From IMG/VR virus record IMGVR_UViG_3300006121_000017, positions 1 to 42,822 of that record: DNA of 42,822 bases; one strand, written 5' to 3'. Below the pieces are notes generated by a model that saw only the letters and a list, made by a program, of their open reading frames with translations, did no database searches and was not told the DNA's origin. The DNA comes from a virus. The stretch's first letter is position 1; each line of letters starts with the position of its first letter. Positions 1 to 6,758 of this stretch are shown piece by piece. Made by a program: the position numbers and the translations under genes.

Positions 1-175
1 TGTTTGTGTTGGAGACTGCTAGCTTAAGTGGGACTACATTTGGATTATATATAAAGTTAGATACAAGCTCTTTATAGATTTTAGGCGCTGGTTCAAGAGC
101 AATTACTTTATATCCCTTTTGTAAACCAATTAATGTTGCATCGCCACGATTAGCACCAATATCAAATAGGAGCAC
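1..175 (-). CDS. FkbM-like SAM-dependent methyltransferase (partial, N-terminal end)
   Basis: This is the first 58 codons of a minus-strand gene cut by the left window edge. The predicted N-terminus contains LLFDIGANRGDATLIGLQKG followed by VIALEPAPK, which is SAM-binding motif I and the acidic end of beta-strand 2 of FkbM-type Rossmann methyltransferases. FkbM proteins methylate sugars and polyketides, so glycan methylation is a reasonable guess given its neighbours. The start is a GTG at 175-173, chosen because AAGGAG lies 5 bases upstream and because the motif begins immediately afterwards. The gene overlaps the end of the upstream TPR gene by 14 bases, indicating translational coupling. 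Only motif I is visible, so another class I methyltransferase is possible. Confidence 0.75.
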   Translation of the reverse strand, partial: MLLFDIGANRGDATLIGLQKGYKVIALEPAPKIYKELVSNFIYNPNVVPLKLAVSNTN

Positions 176-728
176 CTATTCTCCTTAAGTTGTCTTCAAT
201 AGATAATCTGTACTCGTCAGATATTACTTGGCATAGTAGGTCTTTAAATAAGTCCTCAGACTCTTTAGCGCGGCCTAACCACCAACCACTAATTGCTTTT
301 TCATATAAAAGTCCAAATCTACCTGGGTACTGAACATCCGCTGGCAAATGTGCGGGTATAGAGGCCCTCTTTGATAATCCTACCTGAGCAAAGGTATAGC
401 ACTCCTGCCAATCACCGTTGCGCTCGTGAAATCTAGATAATAGAAAGTAACCCTCTTGGCGTTCTGGTAGGTAGGCAATAGCTTGAAGTATGCAGTTACT
501 TACTGTGTGCTTTCTGTCGTTTTGGTTTTCAAAGCAGTTAGCCACTTTAAGTAGCGAGGTATAAGCAATAGTTTGATGGGTATCGTAACCATACTCAGCA
601 GCCCTTAAATAGAAAGAAACTGCGGAAGCAGACTGACCAGTGCTCTCATACTCTAAAGCTGCCTCAAAGTTAAGCTCTGGATTAAATGGGTCTTTAGATA
701 GGCGCTCAATAATCTCATTAATTTTCAT
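162..728 (-). CDS. TPR-like repeat protein, glycosyltransferase-associated type
   Basis: A 188-residue all-helical protein with helical pairs of TPR character, such as NFEAALEYESTGQSASAVSF near residues 18-40, then EGYFLLSRFHERNGDWQECY and EKAISGWWLGRAKESEDLFK. Segments of this style (a double Trp near YEKAISGWW, a YPGRFGLLYEKA stretch) are familiar from the TPR part of phage glycosyltransferases, but no catalytic domain is present here. The ATG at 728 was chosen; a TTG two codons upstream (734) is an alternative. It sits between a GH130-like protein and a methyltransferase, overlapping both, so it probably scaffolds or assists glycan modification. That role is inference. Confidence 0.6.
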   Translation of the reverse strand: MKINEIIERLSKDPFNPELNFEAALEYESTGQSASAVSFYLRAAEYGYDTHQTIAYTSLLKVANCFENQNDRKHTVSNCILQAIAYLPERQEGYFLLSRFHERNGDWQECYTFAQVGLSKRASIPAHLPADVQYPGRFGLLYEKAISGWWLGRAKESEDLFKDLLCQVISDEYRLSIEDNLRRIGAPI

Positions 729-1716
729 ATGCAAGCGCCTCTTTAATTAACTCTTCTACCACTATCTTTGGGGTACGTAGAACAAAGGCTGCGTTATCTT
801 GAAACCCCCAAGAGATAAGCAAGTCACCTTCAAACACAGCAGCACCTACCGCAAATTCAATGCGCCCATCTAGAAATGCAAACTCCTTGGATAGACCTAC
901 AAAGTTAAATTGCTCATCCCACAATACAAGTCGGTGACGGTATATGCCATCTTTCTGTTGAAGGTAGTTCTTAAATAGATTAACCTCGTGAGTGATGGCA
1001 ATATACATACTGCCCCATCTAACTACTTGAGAGCCACCGCGTTGGTCTGCTGGAGCTGGTGGAGTTTCTTTAACAAATATCTGTTCTATTTTTGGCTCAT
1101 TAGGGTCTGCCTTAACTAACTCTGTAGGCATAGTCCACTTAATAAAATGGTATGGCATATCTAATACTGGGTACCAGTTCTTCTCACAATATGAAGAGTT
1201 ATCATTTGGCGCAGGTATGCGTACACGATTAGTTTCTTTAATAGACCACTCATCTTTATTAATTTCAATGCGTGTGTACTCCATGCGCCCAACACCATTT
1301 GTAGTGGTATCGCGCCTAACACCAATTAGATAATACTGACCTTCCCATTGAACAAGACGAGCATCTTCTAGACCTACAAACTCCCATATAGGTGTGTGAA
1401 GGTCAAGCATCTCTACTCTTGCATAGTCGGTAATCTCTAAATCTGTATTAAGACGGCATAGATAATTTTCAGTAATTAAGCGCTGGTCTTTCTCTGGATG
1501 TAGATAAGAAAGTGGACCCCAACGACTTGGAAATTTCTGCTGATTTTCAGAGTGATATAGCGTGTAATTTACATGGCGCAGATTAACTAATATGTCCCCA
1601 TCATCATCTATAAAGACAGAGGGGTTCATTAACCCTGTTCCTGAGGTGAGCCCTTGAGGTATTGCTAGGGGCGCTAATTTTCCACCATTGGAGACGGCGC
1701 GCTCAACTAGGTTCAC
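718..1716 (-). CDS. GH130-like five-bladed beta-propeller protein (putative glycosidase/phosphorylase)
   Basis: A 332-residue protein with a repeated beta-propeller look. The segment GLEDARLVQWEGQYYLIGVR (about residues 116-135) resembles the ED-R and Y-Y- signature of GH130 mannoside phosphorylases and GH43/GH32-like propellers. Other parts are EKNWYPVLD near 180, a central GGSQVVRWGSMYIAITHEV, and a C-terminal EFAVGAAVFEGDLLISWG. GH130 enzymes act on beta-mannosides by phosphorolysis or hydrolysis; substrate and even activity here are unknown. Start: GTG at 1716, with no Shine-Dalgarno but a promoter-like -10 placed so that transcription would begin at or next to this codon. ATG at 1629 is the alternative. 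It is the first gene of the leftward operon. Confidence 0.6.
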   Translation of the reverse strand: MNLVERAVSNGGKLAPLAIPQGLTSGTGLMNPSVFIDDDGDILVNLRHVNYTLYHSENQQKFPSRWGPLSYLHPEKDQRLITENYLCRLNTDLEITDYARVEMLDLHTPIWEFVGLEDARLVQWEGQYYLIGVRRDTTTNGVGRMEYTRIEINKDEWSIKETNRVRIPAPNDNSSYCEKNWYPVLDMPYHFIKWTMPTELVKADPNEPKIEQIFVKETPPAPADQRGGSQVVRWGSMYIAITHEVNLFKNYLQQKDGIYRHRLVLWDEQFNFVGLSKEFAFLDGRIEFAVGAAVFEGDLLISWGFQDNAAFVLRTPKIVVEELIKEALAYEN

Positions 1717-1724
1717 TGAGAGAG

Positions 1725-1753
1725 TTTATCACAGAGGGGTTTTACCCTTACAA
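1725..1753 (-). promoter_or_regulatory. candidate leftward promoter, possibly leaderless
   Basis: On the minus strand TTGTAA (1753-1748), a 17-base spacer and GATAAA (1730-1725) resemble a housekeeping sigma promoter. The -10 ends 8 bases before the GTG of the GH130-like gene, so the transcript would start at or within a base or two of that codon. No Shine-Dalgarno is visible before the GTG, which agrees with leaderless translation, common in Actinobacteria. The assignment is by eye. Confidence 0.4.
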
Positions 1754-1775
1754 ACGCCCCCCTTATAGCGATAAT
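1747..1775 (+). promoter_or_regulatory. candidate rightward promoter for the fibre operon
   Basis: CTTACA (1747-1752), 17 bases, then GATAAT (1770-1775) match a sigma-70-type promoter at 4/6 and 5/6 positions. It lies 31 bases before the first rightward coding sequence. Its -35 overlaps the -35 of the leftward candidate, so the two would compete for polymerase. Based on consensus matching only. Confidence 0.4.
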
Positions 1776-1791
1776 TAAACCACGCGTATTT

Positions 1792-1808
1792 AAGGAGAAC
1801 CCAAAATA
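1792..1808 (+). promoter_or_regulatory. Shine-Dalgarno AAGGAG followed by an ATA start codon
   Basis: AAGGAG at 1792-1797 is a strong ribosome binding site. Eight bases later, at 1806-1808, comes ATA rather than ATG, directly followed by codons reading ATAYKVLGQS, a typical second-residue-onward start for this kind of small phage protein. The first conventional start in frame is GTG at 1824, 26 bases from the Shine-Dalgarno, which is too far. This decides the start of the next gene. Confidence 0.6.
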
Positions 1809-2138
1809 GCTACTGCATACAAGGTGTTGGGTCAATCTAACCCAGCAGCAACAACAGAGACAACTCTATACACCCCTAGCGGCACTGCTGCGGCTGTGGT
1901 CTCAACTATCACCATTTGCAATCAAACAGCCTCTGCTGCCACATACCGCATCGCTGTATGGCCAAGTGGAACATCATCTTCAGTTGCTAAGAACTGGATT
2001 GTCTATGGAGCCACAGTAGCGGCTTCAGATACAACCGCCCTTACTCTTGGACTTACTCTTGAAAACGGCGCAACTATTCGCGTCTATGCCTCTTCAGCTA
2101 ACTTGTCATTTAACGCCTTTGGTTCGGAGATTTCATAG
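1806..2138 (+). CDS. small beta-rich virion-type protein (ATA start)
   Basis: About 110 residues, rich in Thr, Ala and Ser, with alternating hydrophobic strands such as VVSTITICNQ and TLENGATIRVYA. This profile is typical of small phage structural proteins encoded beside fibres (N-terminus of the form M-A-x-A-Y-K-V-L-G-Q). The start is placed at ATA 1806 because of the well-spaced AAGGAG and because the residues before the GTG at 1824 (ATAYK) look conserved. If AUA is not used, translation would start at GTG 1824. It is the first gene of the rightward fibre operon and is followed after one base by the first fibre gene. No enzymatic motif. Precise role unknown. Confidence 0.6.
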   Translation: MATAYKVLGQSNPAATTETTLYTPSGTAAAVVSTITICNQTASAATYRIAVWPSGTSSSVAKNWIVYGATVAASDTTALTLGLTLENGATIRVYASSANLSFNAFGSEIS

Positions 2139-2139
2139 C

Positions 2140-3561
2140 ATGACCATCTCAAGTGTAAACGGTGGCGCTGGAACCGTAAACAGATACACGTATAACGCTA
2201 CAGGTGGAGAAACAACTATATCTGGCACAGATTCAAATGGCGCAACAATTTCATATCTAGTAGGTAAAGAAGAAGTCTATGTTAACGGAGTTCTCCTTGT
2301 TAGAACTGCAGACTACACAGCCTCTAACGGCACATCTGTAGTACTTGTTAATGCACTAGTTGCGGGAGATGTAATAGAGATTGTTACATTTTCTTCATTT
2401 GCCATACCTACAGCAATTGCCTCTTCTGTAGTAAGCTCTAAAGGTGATTTAATTGTTGCTAATAACCCTTCGTCAGTCACTAACCTCCCAGTCGGAGCTG
2501 ACGGTACAACACTCGTGGCAAACTCTTCCGCCTCTACGGGCGTATCTTGGGCAACCCCAGTAGCCAGCCTTGTTAATCCAGTTATCAACGGCGGGTTTGA
2601 CATCTGGCAAAGAAGCACAAACTTCAGCCTTGCCGCTTCAACCGCTTACACATCAGGATTTACGGCAGACCGTTGGCAGACTCAAACAAATGCAAATCAG
2701 GCTACAACCATATCTCGTCAGGCAACAGGTGACACAACCAACCTTCCAAATATTCAGTATTGCTTGAGTTTTCAACGCAACTCTGGTCAAACTGGAACTA
2801 GTGCGCTTTATTTGGTGCAAAATGTTGAAACCGCTAATGCAATTCCTTTTGCTGGAAAAGCCGTAACTTTTAGTTTCTATGCTCGCTCTGGTTCTAATTA
2901 CTCGGCCGTTTCAAACGCTTTGTCTGCTTATATTTCTACTGGCACAGGAACCGACCAAAATTCTTGGGCAGGTTATACGGGTGGAAGCAACCCTATAAGC
3001 GGAACGGCAACACTTACAACTACTTGGCAGCGTTTTGTTTTTACAGGAACTATTCCATCAAACGCTACCGAGATGGCTCCTACTTTTGGATTTACCCCAA
3101 CGGGTACTGCTGGCACTAATGACTATTATCAAATAACAGGCGTACAGATTGACCTTGGAACTTACACCGCTGCAACTGCTCCTGCCTTCCGCAGAAGCGG
3201 TGGCACACTTCAGGGGGAGTTAGCCGCTTGTCAGAGGTATTACTTTAGAGAAACTGCTTTGGCTCTATACACAAACTTTGGTGCTGGTCAGAGTGGTTCG
3301 GCAACTTCGGCTCAAATACAAGTCAAATGCCCTACAACTATGCGAACTTATCCAACCACAATTGACTACTCAACTTTGAGATTGTCAGACGAATCAGCAG
3401 GATATGCCATCACCGCACTCACAATAAATACTTCGTTTTATTCTGCCGATTTACCTGTATTGGCTGCAACAGTTGCATCTGGTTTAACCTCTCAAAGATT
3501 TTATTCAATGGGAGCAAATGGCAGTTTGTCTGGATATTTAGGATTAGGAGCAGAACTTTAA
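2140..3561 (+). CDS. tail fibre / adhesin A with lectin-like jelly-roll domain
   Basis: A 473-residue fibre-type protein. Residues 1-85 form a beta module (ISYLVGKEEVYVNGVLLVRT, then DYTASNGTSVVLVNALVAGD) that is common as an N-terminal or repeated module of phage fibres. Next comes a KGDLIVANN linker, then a jelly-roll carbohydrate-binding-like domain starting NPVINGGFDIWQR and running to about residue 350. The C-terminal part begins GGTLQGELAACQRYYFR, a motif recurrent in phage fibres. Start: ATG 2140, 13 bases after GGAG; a longer in-frame extension to 2047 only overlaps the previous gene and is not credible. It is the first of four fibre + partner pairs. Role inferred: binding of surface glycans on the host. 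Confidence 0.72.
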   Translation: MTISSVNGGAGTVNRYTYNATGGETTISGTDSNGATISYLVGKEEVYVNGVLLVRTADYTASNGTSVVLVNALVAGDVIEIVTFSSFAIPTAIASSVVSSKGDLIVANNPSSVTNLPVGADGTTLVANSSASTGVSWATPVASLVNPVINGGFDIWQRSTNFSLAASTAYTSGFTADRWQTQTNANQATTISRQATGDTTNLPNIQYCLSFQRNSGQTGTSALYLVQNVETANAIPFAGKAVTFSFYARSGSNYSAVSNALSAYISTGTGTDQNSWAGYTGGSNPISGTATLTTTWQRFVFTGTIPSNATEMAPTFGFTPTGTAGTNDYYQITGVQIDLGTYTAATAPAFRRSGGTLQGELAACQRYYFRETALALYTNFGAGQSGSATSAQIQVKCPTTMRTYPTTIDYSTLRLSDESAGYAITALTINTSFYSADLPVLAATVASGLTSQRFYSMGANGSLSGYLGLGAEL

Positions 3562-3713
3562 TGGATAACATAAACATTATTGAAACTGAATATATGGGTG
3601 TTGTAACACAACATATTATTATAGACCGAGGCAATGGCGAGTTTACTTCTATGCCAAAGGCTATTTACGACACACTTGTATCCAACTCTTCTACACCACA
3701 GGCAGGTAACTAA
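3561..3713 (+). CDS. small fibre-partner protein A (50 aa)
   Basis: A 50-residue protein beginning MDNINIIETEYMGVVTQ, with a central IDRGNGEFTSMPKAIYDTL. It overlaps the preceding fibre gene by one base (TAATG) and the next fibre gene by one base. It is weakly similar in layout to the 45-residue protein at 4750-4887: both read I-E-x-E-Y near the start, then G-x-G and a K-A/S-x-Y-D motif. Both sit directly after a jelly-roll fibre, so they look like paralogous fibre companions, perhaps trimerisation or assembly factors. Function not recognised. Confidence 0.6.
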   Translation: MDNINIIETEYMGVVTQHIIIDRGNGEFTSMPKAIYDTLVSNSSTPQAGN

Positions 3714-4750
3714 TGAGTCGCGCACAATTAACTTCAACAGTAGAACAAAACTCAGCAGGTGCGGCCAGCCCGTTTCTTGCTGGTAAGAACAAAATCATTA
3801 ACGGTGACTTTAGTATCTGGCAGCGCGGTACATCTATTTCAATTACTTCAAATAACCAGTATAGTGCTGACCGTTTTCTACATGGATACGATGGAACAGG
3901 TGCAACCAGAACAGTTACTCAACAAACATTCACACCAAACACTGCTGGTAACCCAACCAACGCCATAAGCGGTGGCTACAACCGTTATATGCAAATTGCT
4001 CAATCGGTTGCAGGTTCAGGCGGTAGTTATAATCTTATAGAGCAAAGAATCGAAGGCGCAATTCTTGCAGGACAAACGGTTACATTTTCATTTTGGGCTA
4101 AGGCAGCATCATCTTTGACTTTGCCACAAGTTGATATGGAATATGACATTGCTGGCAACAACTACTTTTTCGGTGTAATTGCTTCATCAGTTTCAGTTGG
4201 AACCTCATGGGCTAAGTATTCTTATACCTTTACTATGCCAACTTATTCAGGCTTATCACCTAACGGTACAGGCGATTGGGTAGGTTTGCGTATTTGGATG
4301 CCAGTCAATACAACATTTACTTTTAGCACTTGGGGTTGGCAGTTAGAAGCAGGTTCAGTCGCCACACCATTTACCACCGCATCAGGCACACTCCAAGGAG
4401 AGTTAGCCTTGTGTCAGAGGTACTTGCCAGCGTGGAATGGTACTAGCAATCAAGTGTTAGGTGTGTCAGCAAACACGGCAAATACAAGAATAAACATAGG
4501 TTTTTCAGTTACTCCAAGAGTTGCTCCAACAGGCACAACTTATTCAAGTCTTTCTCATTTTGGTTTATCAAATCCAACATTTGGAAGCGGCACTCCAACC
4601 GCTATAAGTTTTGTTTTTGCTGGTGTAAACAGTTGTACGATTGGTGTGGATATATCGGCTGGTTCTCCAACTATTTCAGCCAATTTGCCAGTTCAATTTT
4701 CATCAGTTAACGCCGCTGCGTCACTTTTATTTACAGGATGTGAGTTGTAA
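3713..4750 (+). CDS. tail fibre / adhesin B with lectin-like jelly-roll domain
   Basis: A 345-residue protein that begins almost directly with the jelly-roll: KNKIINGDFSIWQRGTSI near residue 25, then SADRF and GQTVTFSFWAKA, ending GWQLEAGSVATPF. The fibre tail motif SGTLQGELALCQRY follows at about residue 222. It shares this domain order with fibre A but lacks A's N-terminal module, so it may attach through another fibre or be a detachable tip. Start ATG 3713 overlaps the stop of the 50-residue gene. Likely a receptor-binding component; specificity unknown. Confidence 0.7.
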   Translation: MSRAQLTSTVEQNSAGAASPFLAGKNKIINGDFSIWQRGTSISITSNNQYSADRFLHGYDGTGATRTVTQQTFTPNTAGNPTNAISGGYNRYMQIAQSVAGSGGSYNLIEQRIEGAILAGQTVTFSFWAKAASSLTLPQVDMEYDIAGNNYFFGVIASSVSVGTSWAKYSYTFTMPTYSGLSPNGTGDWVGLRIWMPVNTTFTFSTWGWQLEAGSVATPFTTASGTLQGELALCQRYLPAWNGTSNQVLGVSANTANTRINIGFSVTPRVAPTGTTYSSLSHFGLSNPTFGSGTPTAISFVFAGVNSCTIGVDISAGSPTISANLPVQFSSVNAAASLLFTGCEL

Positions 4751-4887
4751 TGCCAAAAATAACTAATTCAACAACTTTTGAAGGTATTGAAATTGTTACA
4801 ATTGAATATGAAGACGGTTCGGGTTGGTCAGGTTTGAAGAGTGCTTATGACGAGCAACAAGCGGCTCAGGCTCAACCACAGGGCTAA
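4750..4887 (+). CDS. small fibre-partner protein B (45 aa)
   Basis: A 45-residue acidic protein starting MPKITNSTTFEGIEIVTIEY and ending in a Gln/Ala-rich tail. It overlaps the stop of fibre B (TAATG) and resembles the 50-residue companion of fibre A in size, position and the ETEY/TIEY and SAYDE/AIYDT elements. No known domain recognised. Expression is expected to be coupled to fibre B. It is followed by a 60-base gap with AAGAAAGG before the next fibre gene. Confidence 0.55.
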   Translation: MPKITNSTTFEGIEIVTIEYEDGSGWSGLKSAYDEQQAAQAQPQG

Positions 4888-4947
4888 CTTGACTGAGAGT
4901 TAGTCAGCAATACATCTAAAGATTTCCTTATTAAGAAAGGATAACTA

Positions 4948-6342
4948 ATGGCCAATTACAAGTACCTACGTGGTGCTTCTATTAGTGACCCTTCACGGGT
5001 AATCTTTGATATTCCTGATACTCCTACTATTGGTACTGCTACAGATGTAGGAACTTCAAGGGCCTATAATAATGGCGCTGCTACAGTGACAATTTCTGCC
5101 CCAGCAGTAACAGGCGGCCCAACAACGGGTTACACAGTAACATCTAGTCCTGGCTCATTTACAGCCTCTGGTACTTCTCCAGTAACAGTAACTGGTCTTC
5201 AATCTGCTACCTCTTATACTTTTACCGCACAAGCAACAAACACTTCGGGCAATTCTCCTGCTACTACAGCAACTGGTGCTATTACTGCTACTACAGTTCC
5301 ACAGGCGCCAACTATTGGTACAGCCTCTGGTGGAACATCGGGAGTAGTTTCAGTCCCATTTACAGCGGGTGCTACAGGTGGCAAGTCTATTACATCTTAT
5401 TTAGTAATTTCTTCTTCTGGTGTTACTGCAACAGGGTCTTCAAGCCCAATTACAGTTAATGAAACTGTTGCTGGAACTTACACCTACACGGTTCAAGCCA
5501 TTAATGCTAATGGAACCTCTGCCGCATCTGGGTCAAGTAACTCTGTTACAAGTTCATTTTACAGTGGTCCTACAACAGTTAATTACCTTCTCGTTGCTGG
5601 CGGTGGCGGTGGAGGACAAACTGATGGTGTATCTAGAGCAACAGGTGGCGGTGGTGGTGCGGGTGGGTTACTTAACTCTTCAACATCTGTTACCCCTGGA
5701 ATCCAATACAACATCACAATTGGCGGCGCTGGTGGTAATAATGGTCAAGGTGGCAGTTCAACCTTGTTTGGATTAACAGCAATATATGGTGGTAGAGGTG
5801 GAAGTCCTTATGTAAGTGATAATGGTGGCAATGGTGGTTCAGGCGGTGGTAGTAGCAATCCAGGCAATTCTGCTGGTTTAGGTACATCAGGACAAGGTAA
5901 TGATGGTGCTCGTGGAGTACAGAGTAGAGGTGGCGGTGGTGGTGGTGCTTTTAGTGCTGGTACTGCAGGCAGTTCAACTGGTAATGGCGGTGCTGGTAAA
6001 ACAGTAAATTACAATGGCTCTAGCCCTTCCTTTGCGGGTGGCGGAGGTGGCGGTGGTGGTGGTAATGGTGGAACTGGTGGTGGCGGTAATGGTGGCCCAC
6101 AAAATTCCTCTGCTGTTCAAGGCGGTAATGCAACTTCGTATGGTAGTGGTGGTGGTGGCGGTGGTTGGTGTGGCGGTAGTTGCGCTGGAGGTAATGGAGG
6201 TAACGGTGGTGGAGGTATTGCTGTTATTTACTACTCAAACACTTATGCTCTTGCATCTTCAACATCAGGTTCACCAACAGTTCAAAATCTTAACGGTAAT
6301 AGAATTTATACCTTTACTGGAAATGGGAGCATAACTTTCTAA
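4948..6342 (+). CDS. fibre C: two Fn3 domains plus glycine-rich tip domain
   Basis: A 464-residue protein. After a short N-terminus (MANYKYLRGASISDPSR) come two fibronectin type III-like domains at about residues 25-115 and 119-205 (TSYTFTAQATNTSGNSP; GTYTYTVQAINANGTS). From about residue 210 follows VNYLLVAGGGGGG and a long glycine-rich region with many GGxGG stretches, ending in GGIAVIYYS and RIYTFTGNGSITF. Glycine-rich polyglycine-II-like domains occur in receptor-binding tips such as gp38-type adhesins of T-even phages and in many uncultured phage fibres. Its Fn3 DNA is partly identical to that of fibre D, indicating duplication or recombination. Paired with the following 138-residue gene. 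Confidence 0.7.
   Translation: MANYKYLRGASISDPSRVIFDIPDTPTIGTATDVGTSRAYNNGAATVTISAPAVTGGPTTGYTVTSSPGSFTASGTSPVTVTGLQSATSYTFTAQATNTSGNSPATTATGAITATTVPQAPTIGTASGGTSGVVSVPFTAGATGGKSITSYLVISSSGVTATGSSSPITVNETVAGTYTYTVQAINANGTSAASGSSNSVTSSFYSGPTTVNYLLVAGGGGGGQTDGVSRATGGGGGAGGLLNSSTSVTPGIQYNITIGGAGGNNGQGGSSTLFGLTAIYGGRGGSPYVSDNGGNGGSGGGSSNPGNSAGLGTSGQGNDGARGVQSRGGGGGGAFSAGTAGSSTGNGGAGKTVNYNGSSPSFAGGGGGGGGGNGGTGGGGNGGPQNSSAVQGGNATSYGSGGGGGGWCGGSCAGGNGGNGGGGIAVIYYSNTYALASSTSGSPTVQNLNGNRIYTFTGNGSITF
5021..5048 (+). repeat. direct repeat copy 1 (fibre C/D paralogous DNA)
   Basis: A 28-base stretch encoding the PTIGTATDV segment is identical to 6828-6855 in fibre D. A second identical block of 26 bases (5440-5465 and 7250-7275) lies at the end of the second Fn3 domain. 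DNA-level identity between otherwise diverged genes marks a recent duplication or ongoing recombination. Confidence 0.8.
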
Positions 6343-6758
6343 TGGCTCATTTTGCTAAACTTGATGAAAACAATATTGTTACAGAAATAAACGTTGTACA
6401 CAATAACGAAGTTCCTGATGAGGCTACTGGTATTGCTTTTCTTCATTCTATAGGTTTTGAAGGTAACTGGAAGCAGACTTCATATAACACTCGTGGGGGT
6501 GTTCATTATGGAGCAGATGGTCAGCCTGATAATGGTGTTGCTTTACGTAAAAATTATGCCTGTATTGGACATACTTACGATAGCGAACGTGATGCTTTTA
6601 TTCCTCCTAGCCCATACCCATCTTGGGTTATAGACGAAGATACATGCCTATGGGAAGCCCCTATAGACCGCCCTACGCCAACACAAACTACTGGCTATAG
6701 GTGGAACGAAGATACTAAGTTTTGGGATTCTTTTACAAAAACAGAGGTGAGTAAATAA
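6342..6758 (+). CDS. conserved fibre-partner protein C (138 aa)
   Basis: Begins MAHFAKLDENNIVTEINVVH and contains TSYNTRGGVHY, RKNYACIGHTYD and ERDAFIPPSPYPSWVIDEDT, ending with a Trp-rich TGYRWNEDTKFWDSF. This protein type is widespread in marine and freshwater tailed phages next to fibre genes; its biochemical role is, to my knowledge, undefined. It is a clear paralogue of 8218-8604. It overlaps the stop of fibre C by one base. Likely a virion or fibre-assembly protein. Confidence 0.7.
   Translation: MAHFAKLDENNIVTEINVVHNNEVPDEATGIAFLHSIGFEGNWKQTSYNTRGGVHYGADGQPDNGVALRKNYACIGHTYDSERDAFIPPSPYPSWVIDEDTCLWEAPIDRPTPTQTTGYRWNEDTKFWDSFTKTEVSK

Noticed and set aside
4888-4947. Terminator in the gap after small partner B
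   Set aside because: Only short imperfect inverted repeats (GACT...AGTC) without a GC stem or T-run.
5420-6334. Long Leu/Val/Met-rich plus-strand frames inside fibre C
   Set aside because: Frame-shifted reading of GGT-rich codons; no start signals, and the Fn3/glycine-rich frame is clearly the coding one.
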